The position numbers and the translations under genes are program-made. Below the pieces are notes generated by a model that had not been told where the DNA came from, ran no database searches, and saw only the letters and a program-made list of their open reading frames with translations. From Oleiphilus messinensis (GTDB lineage Bacteria > Pseudomonadota > Gammaproteobacteria > Pseudomonadales > Oleiphilaceae): DNA of 64,000 bases. Shown here piece after piece: positions 1-9,218 of this stretch (positions are counted from its first letter, which is position 1; every line of letters starts with the position of its first letter). The stretch is taken from NCBI RefSeq assembly GCF_002162375.1, contig NZ_CP021425.1:6017276-6081275 (forward strand). Reading direction: 5' to 3'.

Positions 1-1245
1 CTGAAACTGGTCAGCATCCTGCTCTGACACCAAAATCGATTGTCCCGTAACGACGGTAACAAAGTTAATCACGCTCTGATTACTGTCAAAGTTATCATCC
101 GTAAAATCGATATCATCGGCGAACACTTCCGCCTCGGCACGGATCGTTGCATTCAGAGATATCCCGTTACTGCTGTTGCCATCATCATCCAGTGTCAACA
201 GGAGCTGATAGACATTATTACTGATGGTGTTCACTGCAGTCTCATCGGCATCAGGGTAGGTTGCGGCGATCAACGCCGAAATATCGATTTCACCCTCAGA
301 GGCGATGATCATCCCCAAGACTCTTGCCCCGATGGAGTCACCATTGATTTCGATACCGCTTGCGGTCTGCTCCACCGTACAGCCTTTTTTAATCCCCAGA
401 CAAAACAACGTTGCAGAAGATTGTCCGCACACCTCATAGAACTCAAAAACGCCATTAATGTCTGTAACGCCCTGGACCCCTTTTTTGATCCCGGACACAC
501 TGGCTGTCGATTCACTACTGTAAGCGAGACCACTCACGCCTTTCAGAACGGCGGTTTTCTTAATGGGAATGTTGGCATCAGAGCCGTTATCACAGCTGTT
601 CTGCTCAAATACACTGTCATCCTCGACCTGGGCATCCACAACATCCTGAACAATACCTGCCACGTTAGCACAGGCACTGGCTGCAGACTCCGGGGCTTCG
701 GAGACATCGTCAAGCACCCCTTGCAGCTGTTCTTCAGACAATTCAATGTCCTCATCATCTGCACGGGTAATGTAATCCTGCCCGACACCGATACGGTTTT
801 CGATAATAACGGCATCTTCATTTTGGGCACCCGTCAAAATGGTCAATGCGATAGCTTGAAGCGTTATTCGCTCGTTGTTCAGCTCATCCAGATAAAATGC
901 CAGACCACCCGCATCCGCATCACGGCCAAATGCTTGTTGGTATAAATTGTTTATCAGCGTCTCGTTATCCAGACCACCGAACCGCCGCTCAAACTCGTCA
1001 GAGGTGCCGAAACTCTGGATAATGCCCGATAAATTCCCCTGGGCAAGCAATTCAGCATTCCAGAATGCGAGCCCTGCAGAATCGGGAATACGGCCGTAAT
1101 ATGCGATATAAGCACTGATCACCTGATCTTCAGTCGCTTGAAAAGATCGTGCAGCGCACTCGGCAAATGCGGAAACAGGACGAAATGCAAGCACACAAAA
1201 GAGAAAGAAGCTGAAAAGCGTCAGCACAAGAGATTTAATTTTCAT
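1..1245 (-). CDS. DUF4214 domain exported protein (C-terminus beyond window)
   Basis: An open frame of 415 codons runs from ATG at 1245 to the window edge without a stop, so only the N-terminal part is seen. Residues 1-28 form a signal peptide (hydrophobic core, then VSAFA). Residues ~40-140 match the DUF4214 pattern, with two similar blocks, YYGRIPDSAGLAFW and AFGRDADAGGLAFYLDEL; such domains occur in secreted or cell-surface proteins and their role is unknown. The rest is acidic, with a segment (GVSGLAYSSESTASV, then TDINGVFEFYEV) like the Ig-like beta folds of surface proteins. It is likely periplasmic or extracellular. The + strand open frame at 40-945 is its antisense shadow. Confidence 0.75.
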   Translation of the reverse strand, partial: MKIKSLVLTLFSFFLFCVLAFRPVSAFAECAARSFQATEDQVISAYIAYYGRIPDSAGLAFWNAELLAQGNLSGIIQSFGTSDEFERRFGGLDNETLINNLYQQAFGRDADAGGLAFYLDELNNERITLQAIALTILTGAQNEDAVIIENRIGVGQDYITRADDEDIELSEEQLQGVLDDVSEAPESAASACANVAGIVQDVVDAQVEDDSVFEQNSCDNGSDANIPIKKTAVLKGVSGLAYSSESTASVSGIKKGVQGVTDINGVFEFYEVCGQSSATLFCLGIKKGCTVEQTASGIEINGDSIGARVLGMIIASEGEIDISALIAATYPDADETAVNTISNNVYQLLLTLDDDGNSSNGISLNATIRAEAEVFADDIDFTDDNFDSNQSVINFVTVVTGQSILVSEQDADQFQ

Positions 1246-1442
1246 GACACACCTGTAACTTGCCTGCAATGTAGATTAATAAAGATAGCCAAGGATATAA
1301 GGCGTGGGTAGCGCTGAAGCGCATTAATTGTACAAAAAACACCCATAGCTACTACTGGTGTTCCGATTCAATACAGGTTAAATTGGCTACAATGACGTCA
1401 CCGGATCGACATAGACGGGGTTACCCACTTAAGTAGCTGACA
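1246..1442. other. Divergent intergenic region, DUF4214 gene / pqi operon
   Basis: About 200 bp separate the two divergent genes, so promoters for both should lie here. A TACAAT (1388-1393) could be a -10 box for the pqi operon, but no good -35 hexamer is seen at the right distance. No operator palindrome was recognised. Confidence 0.3.
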
Positions 1443-2075
1443 ATGCAACAATTTTTATCAGAACGCAACCTCAGTAACTGGATTGCTTGTCCAGAATGTG
1501 ATTTGCTCGTAAGTAAGCCGATACTGGCCCGCGGCGAAAAGGCAAAGTGTCCCCGCTGCAGTTATCTGCTACACGAACACAAGCCGGACAGCCTAAACCG
1601 GACCCTGGCAGTATCTTTAGCTGGCCTGTTGGTATTCATCCCGGCAAGCACACTACCCTTATTGGGACTTGAAGCCTTTGGTTTGAAGAACAATGTCTCA
1701 CTGCTGGAGTGCATTCTGGCAATGTGGAGCCGTGAGATGTATGCCGTTGCGGTTTTTGTGTTCTTCTTCAGTATCTTCTTTCCCCTGTTACGCTTAGTGA
1801 TTATGCTGTATCTGGCTTTGCGTTTGCGCTGGAACCACTTCAGTCCGCACTTCATAACCTTTTTCCGGTATTTTCACCACTTGAAAGAATGGGGCATGCC
1901 TGAGGTTTTCATGCTCGGTCTCATCGTTACCCTGTATAAACTTGTGGGACTGGCCGACGTTATTTACGGGTTCGGTTTTCTGGGCTTTATTTTCTTTCTC
2001 ATCACGGCCACACTGGTTACGGCATTCCTCGATGAACACTGGGTTTGGGAAAAACTGGATGAAGGACGAGAGTAG
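1443..2075 (+). CDS. pqiA: PqiA/LetA-like membrane protein, first half
   Basis: A 210-aa inner-membrane protein of the paraquat-inducible A family. A zinc ribbon at the N-terminus has Cys16, Cys19, Cys36 and Cys39 (CPEC and CPRC), followed by about four membrane segments. Enterobacterial PqiA and LetA (YebS) carry two such zinc-ribbon/membrane units in one chain of over 400 residues; here they are two genes, this one and the next, which overlaps it by 17 bp. PqiA/LetA proteins sit in the inner membrane and work with MCE-domain PqiB/LetB tunnels that move lipids across the periplasm. The third gene of the operon is that MCE protein. Confidence 0.88.
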   Translation: MQQFLSERNLSNWIACPECDLLVSKPILARGEKAKCPRCSYLLHEHKPDSLNRTLAVSLAGLLVFIPASTLPLLGLEAFGLKNNVSLLECILAMWSREMYAVAVFVFFFSIFFPLLRLVIMLYLALRLRWNHFSPHFITFFRYFHHLKEWGMPEVFMLGLIVTLYKLVGLADVIYGFGFLGFIFFLITATLVTAFLDEHWVWEKLDEGRE

Positions 2076-2811
2076 TCCGATAGACATACCGCAGCCTGCA
2101 ACTTTCGATGCGACTCGGGATGGGGCGTTGCACGGAACCGCTATTGACCGGGAATGGCTTTCGGCCAAACAGGCAGGGTTAATTTCGTGCAGAGACTGCG
2201 GACAGCTCAATCCTTTGGCAGAGTCCCAACGTCAAGCCGGCAACTGCAGCCGCTGCGGCTCAAAATTACATCAGCGCCTGCCCTACAGTATTCAACGGAC
2301 CTGGGCTTTTGTCATAGCCTCATTAATCGTATTTATTCCCGCAAATACCTTGCCCATGATGACGGTTTTGAATTTTGGTCACGGTCAACCGGATACCATA
2401 ATTTCAGGTATCTTGTTTTTGCTGAAAATTGGCATGGTGCCGGTTGCCATAATTGTTTTTATTGCCAGTTTTCTGGTTCCCCTGGCGAAAATTCTGGGCT
2501 TGATGATTCTGTTAATCACGGTGCAACGCAATTCAACCGTACAGCCCAGACACCGGACATTACTCTATCGCCTGGTGGATCTGCTGGGAAAATGGTCAAT
2601 GCTGGATGTCTTTGTCGTGACAATTATGACGGCAGTCGTTAATTTAGGGTACATCAGTAGCATTGAGGCTGGCGCAGGCGCCACCGCATTTGCCGTTATG
2701 GTCATACTGACGATGTTTGCCGCCCACAGTTTTGATCCACGCTTGATTTGGGACTTGGCAGAAACCGCGGAAAAAGCTGAAACAAAAGCGAGTAAGGAAA
2801 TTCAAGAATGA
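2059..2811 (+). CDS. pqiA: PqiA/LetA-like membrane protein, second half
   Basis: A 250-aa PqiA-family protein. The frame is open from 1942, but ATG 2059 was chosen because it leaves only a 17-bp overlap with the first pqiA gene and keeps the whole domain. Zinc-ribbon cysteines are at 44, 47, 63 and 66 (CRDC and CSRC), followed by about four membrane segments. Its stop codon overlaps the next start (ATGA at 2808), so translation of the MCE protein is probably coupled. It likely pairs with the first PqiA in the inner membrane to form the base of the lipid-transport tunnel. A split PqiA is also known outside the enterics. Confidence 0.88.
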   Translation: MKDESSPIDIPQPATFDATRDGALHGTAIDREWLSAKQAGLISCRDCGQLNPLAESQRQAGNCSRCGSKLHQRLPYSIQRTWAFVIASLIVFIPANTLPMMTVLNFGHGQPDTIISGILFLLKIGMVPVAIIVFIASFLVPLAKILGLMILLITVQRNSTVQPRHRTLLYRLVDLLGKWSMLDVFVVTIMTAVVNLGYISSIEAGAGATAFAVMVILTMFAAHSFDPRLIWDLAETAEKAETKASKEIQE

Positions 2812-5222
2812 CCGACGAACCAAAGGACAACCCAACCCCGGCGGATGATACCCCTGGCGACGGGAACGGTAATGCCGAGCGCAACGCTGACAGTAATGGG
2901 CCGGTTGAAAGACCGCAGCAAGCCCAAATTTCGGTGAAAAACGGTATCTCCGCGGTCTGGCTTGTGCCCTTAATCGCACTGATCTTTGGCCTTTATCTCG
3001 GCGTAAAAGCCTATTTAGAGCAAGGGATCATTATCCACATCAATTTCCCGACCGCAGAGGGCATCACGCCCGGTAAAACCGAGGTCCGTTACAAAGGGCT
3101 GATTGTTGGTATCGTCAAGGATGTCAGCATGGCGGATAACCTCAAACGGGTTGACGTGACCGTCGAGATGACCCCGCAAACGGCTGATTATCTTACCGAG
3201 AATGCCCAGTTCTGGCTGGTTTCCGCAGAGATATCACTGTCCGGTGTTAAAGGTCTGGATACCCTGATGTCCGGCAATTACATTCGACTCCAGGAGGGCG
3301 ACCAGAGCCTTGCAGCACGACGCGACTTCGTCGCCCTGGAATCCCCCCCACTTTTGCCGGATTCCGCTCCGGAACTGCATATCAGACTGAAAGCTAAAGA
3401 ACTGGGATCGATTCGCGATGGCACCAAAATTTTCTACCGAAAAATCCCGGTCGGCGAAGTGCGTTCTCACTCTCTCAATCCCGATGGGCAGGGCGTGACC
3501 TTTGAAGCCTACATTGATGAGAAATACGCTCACCTTGTCTACAACAATACCCGGTTCTGGAATATCAGCGGCGTCTCCCTGGAGGGAGACATTACCAACC
3601 TGAAACTGAAACTCGACTCCCTTGAGTCCCTATTAATTGGTGGCATCGCCATGGGGGTACCAGAACAGCTTGAAGCCGGTGGTGCCGCTAGCCGGGGTGA
3701 CCGCTTCACTCTGCATTCCAACTATGAAGCGGCTCAAGTTGGCATACCGATCAAACTCTATTTTGAGTTTGGCACGGGGATCAACGACGATATGCCGATT
3801 TTGTTTGAAGGCATTACCATGGGTCGTATTCATCGCTACACCATCGAACTGAACCGCCGCCAGATCATTGCAGAAGCCGAATTCGATCCACGCTATGACG
3901 AGTATCTTAATGATAAATCGCAATTTTTCCTGGTGAAGCCCCGTGTATCACTGAGCGGAATCGAAAATCTCGAAACCCTGACCAAAGGGCAATACGTCAG
4001 CCTACGTCCATCAACCCATGGCATTCCGGTAGCTAAATTTACCGTACGAAATGGCGCCCCCCCGATACCTGAAGATGGTCCAGGATTGCACTTGGTACTC
4101 TCGGCAAACAGTGCAGCCTCCTTATCACCGGGAACCCCGATTCTGTATCATCAACTGGACGTCGGTTCGGTACAGACGATCAAACTCAACCCGGGAGAAT
4201 TTCCCCGGTTTAATGTGAAGATCCACATCCGCCCCGAATATGCTCACTTGGTAAACCGGGAAAGTCGCTTCTGGAATGCACGTGGTGTTGCCATCAAAGG
4301 TGGCGTACAGAGCTTTGAAATCAGAACCGAGTCAATCGCATCCATACTGCAGGGCGGTATCGCGTTCACCACCCCGGGACCACTTCCCCCCACCGAAACA
4401 GCGGCTTTACGGGCCCAGAACGGTGACCGCTTTACGCTCTATGAAGACGAAGAAGACAGTCAGATCAACACCCGGATCCAGGTTCATTTTGACAGCGGTG
4501 AAGGACTGCGGGAAGGCATGCCCGTAAAATATCAGGATCAGAAAATCGGCGAGGTCGACAGTCTGTCCTTTGCTACGGGGTCACGCGCAGGCTTGAGCAA
4601 TATTAGCGCAAACATTCGTCTGTTCGACTGGGCCCGGAGTCTGATTCGAAACGATACATCAATCTGGCTGGTTAAAGCCAAGGTCGGACTCACTGATATC
4701 AAAAATGTCGATGCCCTGGTACTGGGAACCTATCTCGAAATTCTGCCAGGCACAGGCCGGGTTACTCAGCGACTGACAGCGCGCCAGCACCCCGCGAAAT
4801 CAAGGTCACGACCACGAGGCTTAAACCTGGTTCTGCGCGGTGACCACCTCGGCTCTGTAAAAGAAGGCCACCCGATTTCATACCGCCAGATTAAAGTTGG
4901 TGATGTGATCAGCAAAGACCTGAGCGCCGATGCAAATCATGTATTGGTCTATATCAATATTTACGAAGAGTATGTCAATCTGGTTAAATCGGATTCCGTC
5001 TTCTGGAACGCCAGCGGCATCAAAGTCGACGCGGGATTATTCAGTGGCGTTAAAATCAACACCGAGTCCCTCGAAACTCTGATTACGGGCGGCATTGCAT
5101 TTGCCACGCCGCCGAAACATCCGCAACAGGAAAATGTGGGTCAGGGACATGAATTTACGATCCACGACAAGAGCCGTGATACCTGGTTACGCTGGAAGCC
5201 GGGGATTCCGTTGCGAAACTGA
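2808..5222 (+). CDS. pqiB: PqiB/LetB-type MCE lipid-transport protein, six MCE domains
   Basis: An 804-aa MCE (MlaD) family protein with a Pro/Asp-rich cytoplasmic tail (~1-44), one membrane helix (~45-68) and a large periplasmic part. Six MCE repeats can be counted, beginning near residues 70, 190, 305, 425, 545 and 670; each has the G-x-x-V/I-x-Y/F pattern (for example TEVRYKGLIVGIV, MPILFEGITMGRI, HPISYRQIKVGDV). E. coli PqiB has three and LetB seven, so this sits between them. Stacked MCE rings form a hydrophobic tunnel for lipid passage between inner and outer membrane. No PqiC-like lipoprotein gene follows. The protein could equally be called LetB. Confidence 0.9.
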   Translation: MTDEPKDNPTPADDTPGDGNGNAERNADSNGPVERPQQAQISVKNGISAVWLVPLIALIFGLYLGVKAYLEQGIIIHINFPTAEGITPGKTEVRYKGLIVGIVKDVSMADNLKRVDVTVEMTPQTADYLTENAQFWLVSAEISLSGVKGLDTLMSGNYIRLQEGDQSLAARRDFVALESPPLLPDSAPELHIRLKAKELGSIRDGTKIFYRKIPVGEVRSHSLNPDGQGVTFEAYIDEKYAHLVYNNTRFWNISGVSLEGDITNLKLKLDSLESLLIGGIAMGVPEQLEAGGAASRGDRFTLHSNYEAAQVGIPIKLYFEFGTGINDDMPILFEGITMGRIHRYTIELNRRQIIAEAEFDPRYDEYLNDKSQFFLVKPRVSLSGIENLETLTKGQYVSLRPSTHGIPVAKFTVRNGAPPIPEDGPGLHLVLSANSAASLSPGTPILYHQLDVGSVQTIKLNPGEFPRFNVKIHIRPEYAHLVNRESRFWNARGVAIKGGVQSFEIRTESIASILQGGIAFTTPGPLPPTETAALRAQNGDRFTLYEDEEDSQINTRIQVHFDSGEGLREGMPVKYQDQKIGEVDSLSFATGSRAGLSNISANIRLFDWARSLIRNDTSIWLVKAKVGLTDIKNVDALVLGTYLEILPGTGRVTQRLTARQHPAKSRSRPRGLNLVLRGDHLGSVKEGHPISYRQIKVGDVISKDLSADANHVLVYINIYEEYVNLVKSDSVFWNASGIKVDAGLFSGVKINTESLETLITGGIAFATPPKHPQQENVGQGHEFTIHDKSRDTWLRWKPGIPLRN

Positions 5223-5306
5223 TCGGTTCCAGTCCCGGGTCCAACAGAGACTTTTCGAGAAAAGCCCCGTATACTGAGAGCATTCACGTACGGGGACAGC
5301 AAAGCC

Positions 5307-5711
5307 ATGTCCGAACTGACTCAGACCATCTCCGAACAAACGGCCAGAGCGCCGATCAAGGTGTATTTCGACGGCGCCTGTCCGGCTTGTCGACGGGATC
5401 AAAAACGCTACAATCACTGGACGGGACACAACCGGGTTTACTGGGTGGACATCACCAACGCCGATGCACAGCTCAGGGAAAAAGGCATCGATCCGCAGCT
5501 CGCGCTTCTGATGCTTCACATCGAATTACCCGACGGCACCATCGTGAATGACATTGAAGCCTATCAAATTCTGTTTGCTCAGGTTTACTGGCTCAAACCA
5601 TTGAATATGATCTTGCGATGGCACTGGCTGAAAGAATACATTCGAGGACGTTACCGGGCCGCAGTGAAACGCCGATTGGCAACCGATCCCCGCTATTGCA
5701 AACTACCCTGA
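5307..5711 (+). CDS. DCC-family (DUF393) thiol oxidoreductase-like protein
   Basis: A 134-aa protein with the DCC-family signature at its start: VYFDGACPAC, residues 19-28, with Cys25 and Cys28 as the CxxC pair. A hydrophobic stretch (ILFAQVYWLKPLNMILRWHW) follows in the second half. The family is annotated as putative thiol-disulfide oxidoreductases with a thioredoxin-like fold, but its substrate is not known. The gap of 84 bp after pqiB suggests its own promoter; puuE follows after 60 bp. Confidence 0.8.
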   Translation: MSELTQTISEQTARAPIKVYFDGACPACRRDQKRYNHWTGHNRVYWVDITNADAQLREKGIDPQLALLMLHIELPDGTIVNDIEAYQILFAQVYWLKPLNMILRWHWLKEYIRGRYRAAVKRRLATDPRYCKLP

Positions 5712-5771
5712 TTTAAGCGATCCAACTTTCGTACGAATATAACTTGCTGTGCAAATCTAAGGAGTACCCAC

Positions 5772-6701
5772 ATGACGTCGTCCGTCGACTATCCACGTGA
5801 TCTGATTGGTTATGGCGCTACGCCACCCGACCCGAAATGGCCTGGCGGGGCTCGTCTGGCCCTGCAGTTTGTGCTGAATTATGAAGAAGGCGGGGAAAAT
5901 TGTGTGCTGCACGGCGATGAACATGCCGAGACTTTCCTTTCTGAAATCTACGGCGCCTCCCCCTACCCGGACCGGCACATGAGCATGGAGTCTATTTACG
6001 AATACGGCTCTCGTGCAGGGGTATGGCGTATTTTGAAAGAATTCGAACGACGCAATCTGCCGTTGACTATTTTTGCCGTTGCCATGGCATTGGAACGCCA
6101 CCCGGAATTGGTCACCGCGTTGCAAGCGGCAGACCACGAAATTGCATGCCACGGCCTGCGCTGGATTCATTACCAGACTATGCCGGAAGAACGGGAAAAA
6201 GCACACCTGCAAGCGGCCATCGCCATCTTCAAACGGCTCACGGGTAAACACCCGGAAGGCTGGTATACCGGCCGGGATTCACCCCGCACCCGGTCACTGG
6301 TGGTGGAACAAGGTGGCTTTTTGTATGACTCGGATTACTACGGCGATGATCTTCCATTCTGGCAAAATGTTGATACCGGAAACGGTACCATTCGCCCTCA
6401 CCTGATCATACCTTACACCCTGGATAACAATGATATGCGCTTCTCTTCCCCCACAGGGTTTGCCCAAGGGGATGATTTTTTCAACTATCTCAAAGACAGT
6501 TTTGATGTGCTGTATGCGGAGGGCGCAGAGGCACCGAAAATGATGTCCGTTGGGCTACACTGCCGACTGGTTGGCCGTCCGGGACGCTTCCGGGCCCTGC
6601 AACGCTTTCTTGATTATGTCTGCGGCCACGAGGATGTCTGGATCTGTCGACGGGTTGATATTGCACAACACTGGCACCGGTACCACCCTTATGACCGATA
6701 G
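5772..6701 (+). CDS. puuE: Allantoinase PuuE (polysaccharide deacetylase fold)
   Basis: A 309-aa NodB-fold protein that matches the cofactor-free allantoinase PuuE in length and N-terminus (YPRDLIGYG, then GARLALQFVLNYEEG). PuuE hydrolyses allantoin to allantoate in purine/urate breakdown, in the cytoplasm. Conserved pieces include ENCVLHGD, HMSMESIYEYGSRAGVWR and the ACHGLRWIHY segment with the NodB histidines. AAGGAG lies 7 nt before the ATG. No urate oxidase, HIU hydrolase, OHCU decarboxylase or allantoicase gene is seen nearby, so either the pathway is scattered or the enzyme acts on another amide. Confidence 0.82.
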   Translation: MTSSVDYPRDLIGYGATPPDPKWPGGARLALQFVLNYEEGGENCVLHGDEHAETFLSEIYGASPYPDRHMSMESIYEYGSRAGVWRILKEFERRNLPLTIFAVAMALERHPELVTALQAADHEIACHGLRWIHYQTMPEEREKAHLQAAIAIFKRLTGKHPEGWYTGRDSPRTRSLVVEQGGFLYDSDYYGDDLPFWQNVDTGNGTIRPHLIIPYTLDNNDMRFSSPTGFAQGDDFFNYLKDSFDVLYAEGAEAPKMMSVGLHCRLVGRPGRFRALQRFLDYVCGHEDVWICRRVDIAQHWHRYHPYDR

Positions 6702-7989
6702 CTCAACATTCCATTCACCCCGTCGTGTCGCAATTGTGGGCGGCGGACCGGCAGGCCTGATGGCCGCAGAGACGCTCATCCGGGCTGCAGCAGGGCCGGA
6801 AAGTGGCCTGGAAGTCCACGTTTTTGAGGCAAAACCATCTGTCGGACGCAAATTCCTGATCGCCGGTAAAGGCGGGATGAACCTCAGTCATTCCGAACCG
6901 GTCGAACAATTTCTGACCCGTTACCGCGAACGTGCAGACGTGATCGCAGAGCTGTTCACCCGGTTTGGGCCGGAAGATCTGCGCAACTGGAGCCATGAAC
7001 TGGGAATCGAAACCTTTATTGGCACCTCGGGCCGGGTTTTCCCCCACGATATGAAAGCCGCACCGTTACTGCGTGCCTGGCTACGCCGTTTACGTCAGCA
7101 GGGCACCCACTTCCATGTCCGTCACCGCTGGCTGGACTGGCAACCAGGCCGAAACTCCGGTGACCCCGTCGTTCTCAAATTTGCGAACGACAATGGCGAG
7201 TTTAGCGATCAGTTCGAAGGTGTAATATTTGCCATGGGCGGTCAAAGCTGGTCAAAACTGGGTTCAGATGGTCAATGGCAAACGCCAATTGCCGGACAGG
7301 GGATTGACACACGCCCACTGGTTCCGTCCAATTGTGGTTTTGAACATCTCTGGAGTGATCACTTCAAATCCCGATTTGCCGGTTCACCCGTGAAATCCTG
7401 TGGATTGGTGACTCAAACCTCACAACGACAGGGCGAGCAGGCTAAAAAGGGGGAATTCGTCATATCCGAATTTGGTGTAGAGGGCAGCCTGATCTATGCA
7501 CTGTCGTCCAGCATCCGAACCGAGCTCGAACAGGGCGGCAGCAGTACGCTGTATCTGGATTTACTGCCCGATCGACCGGAAGCCACCGTGATTAGACAAT
7601 TAACCAAGCCACGGGGCTCAAACTCCTGGTCAAATCACCTCCGGAAACGGGTCGGACTTACGGGCGTGAAAGCCGCCTTACTCCGTGAACTGGCGCCCGA
7701 CCTGAACACCGATGATGCACAGGATATCGCCCGGAAAATCAAGCAGCTGCCCCTCTGTATCGAACGGCCCCGGCCAATCGAAGAAGCAATCAGTTCCGCA
7801 GGCGGGGTATTATTCGAACAGCTTGATAACCGCCTTATGGCCACTCAATTACCAGGCGTTGCCTTCGCCGGGGAAATGCTGGACTGGGAGGCTCCAACCG
7901 GAGGCTATCTGTTCACGGCCTGCTTTTCCAGTGGCCACAGTGCAGCTACAGGCATGCTAGACTATCTGCAATCCCTAACAGAAAAGTAA
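6691..7989 (+). CDS. BaiN/HI0933-like FAD-dependent flavoprotein (TIGR03862 type)
   Basis: A 432-aa flavoprotein. The FAD-binding Rossmann motif VAIVGGGPAGLMAAE lies near residues 12-26, followed by the family block GRKFLIAGKGGMNLS; the C-terminus has the second FAD contact GEMLDWEAPTGGYLF. The family is predicted to be NAD(P)H/FAD oxidoreductases and includes BaiN, but the substrate here is unknown. An upstream extension (from 6550) would lie inside puuE; ATG 6691 overlaps puuE by 11 bp, which fits translational coupling, and puts the Rossmann motif close to the N-terminus as usual. Confidence 0.82.
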   Translation: MTDSSTFHSPRRVAIVGGGPAGLMAAETLIRAAAGPESGLEVHVFEAKPSVGRKFLIAGKGGMNLSHSEPVEQFLTRYRERADVIAELFTRFGPEDLRNWSHELGIETFIGTSGRVFPHDMKAAPLLRAWLRRLRQQGTHFHVRHRWLDWQPGRNSGDPVVLKFANDNGEFSDQFEGVIFAMGGQSWSKLGSDGQWQTPIAGQGIDTRPLVPSNCGFEHLWSDHFKSRFAGSPVKSCGLVTQTSQRQGEQAKKGEFVISEFGVEGSLIYALSSSIRTELEQGGSSTLYLDLLPDRPEATVIRQLTKPRGSNSWSNHLRKRVGLTGVKAALLRELAPDLNTDDAQDIARKIKQLPLCIERPRPIEEAISSAGGVLFEQLDNRLMATQLPGVAFAGEMLDWEAPTGGYLFTACFSSGHSAATGMLDYLQSLTEK

Positions 7990-8066
7990 ACATCGCCCGG
8001 ACAGGTTGATAGCGCCTGTGCAACCGCTTACGGGCCTGACTTAACGACCGAAAACTGGACCTTATT

Positions 8067-9218
8067 ATGTTAAATTTCACGTTTCACAATCCTACCCGCA
8101 TACAATTTGGTTCCGGTCAGATTGTCGCCCTGAACGCAGAGATTCCTGATGATGCCCGGGTCCTGATGATCTATGGCGGCGGCTCAATCAAGAGCAATGG
8201 CGTCTATGAACAAGTCAAATCGGCATTAGGTGAACGGCCGGTATTTGAATTCTCGGGAATTGAACCAAACCCCCGCTATGAAACCTTAATCAACGCGGTG
8301 GATGTGATTCGACAAAACAACGTTGACTACCTGTTGGCCGTTGGAGGTGGATCCGTAATTGATGGCGTGAAATTCATTGCTGCCGCAGCTTGTTTTGAAG
8401 GGGACGATCCTTGGGATATTTTTACCAAACGCGCGCCCGTGAAACGTGCATTGCCCATCGGGGTTGTACTCACCCTGCCTGCTACCGGATCTGAGTCCAA
8501 TACCGGAGCCGTCGTCACCCGCGGCGAAGATAAACTACCTTTTGCCAGTCCTTTGGTTCGTCCCGCTTTCGCAATACTGGATCCTCAAGTTACCCTCACA
8601 TTGTCACCCCGTCAGGTCGGGAACGGCGTAGTTGATGCCTTTGTGCACACGATCGAGCAATACTTAACTTACCCTGTAAATGGCAAGGTTCAGGATCGCT
8701 TTGCCGAAGGCTTGCTGCAGACCTTGATTGAGGACGGCCCCAAAGCATTGTCCGAACCGGATAATATTGAAGTCCGGGCAAACGTGATGTGGTCTGCCAC
8801 GCTGGCGCTCAATGGCCTGATCGGTGCAGGTGTCCCCCAGGACTGGAGTACTCATATGATCGGTCATGAATTGACCGCGCTCTATGGTATTGATCACGCC
8901 CGGACACTTTCCCTGATTCTGCCGGCAATGATGAAGGTACGCCGTGATACCAAACGGGACAAGCTCTGCCAATACGCCGAACGGGTATGGAATATACGAG
9001 AAGGGAGTGACGAGGAGAAAATATCGGCCGCGATTCACGCCACCGAAGCATTCTTCCGGAAAATGGGTGTGCCGGTTCGCCTCTCGGAGGTTGACCTAGG
9101 TTCGGAGGCGATTCCTACGATTCTGAATCAATTGGAAAAACACCGGATGACACGCCTGGGTGAACACCGGGATATTGGTTTGGATATCAGCCAACGGGTA
9201 TTGGAAACGGCCCTCTAG
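8067..9218 (+). CDS. yqhD: NADPH-dependent iron alcohol/aldehyde dehydrogenase, YqhD type
   Basis: A 383-aa group III (iron-containing) alcohol dehydrogenase. The N-terminus NFTFHNPTRIQFGSGQI and the nucleotide loop GGGSVIDGVKFIA match YqhD/BDH proteins, which reduce short aldehydes (including lipid-peroxidation products) with NADPH. Metal ligands are visible as Asp and His in VVDAFVHTIEQY and two His in HMIGHELTALYGIDHA. The gene follows the flavoprotein after 77 bp and ends in a 4-bp convergent overlap with the GGDEF gene. The real metal (Zn or Fe) cannot be told from sequence. Confidence 0.88.
   Translation: MLNFTFHNPTRIQFGSGQIVALNAEIPDDARVLMIYGGGSIKSNGVYEQVKSALGERPVFEFSGIEPNPRYETLINAVDVIRQNNVDYLLAVGGGSVIDGVKFIAAAACFEGDDPWDIFTKRAPVKRALPIGVVLTLPATGSESNTGAVVTRGEDKLPFASPLVRPAFAILDPQVTLTLSPRQVGNGVVDAFVHTIEQYLTYPVNGKVQDRFAEGLLQTLIEDGPKALSEPDNIEVRANVMWSATLALNGLIGAGVPQDWSTHMIGHELTALYGIDHARTLSLILPAMMKVRRDTKRDKLCQYAERVWNIREGSDEEKISAAIHATEAFFRKMGVPVRLSEVDLGSEAIPTILNQLEKHRMTRLGEHRDIGLDISQRVLETAL

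Noticed and set aside
40-945. Long + strand open frame (301 codons)
   Set aside because: It is antisense to the DUF4214 gene, which has a signal peptide and a recognised domain in the other strand; the + strand product resembles nothing.
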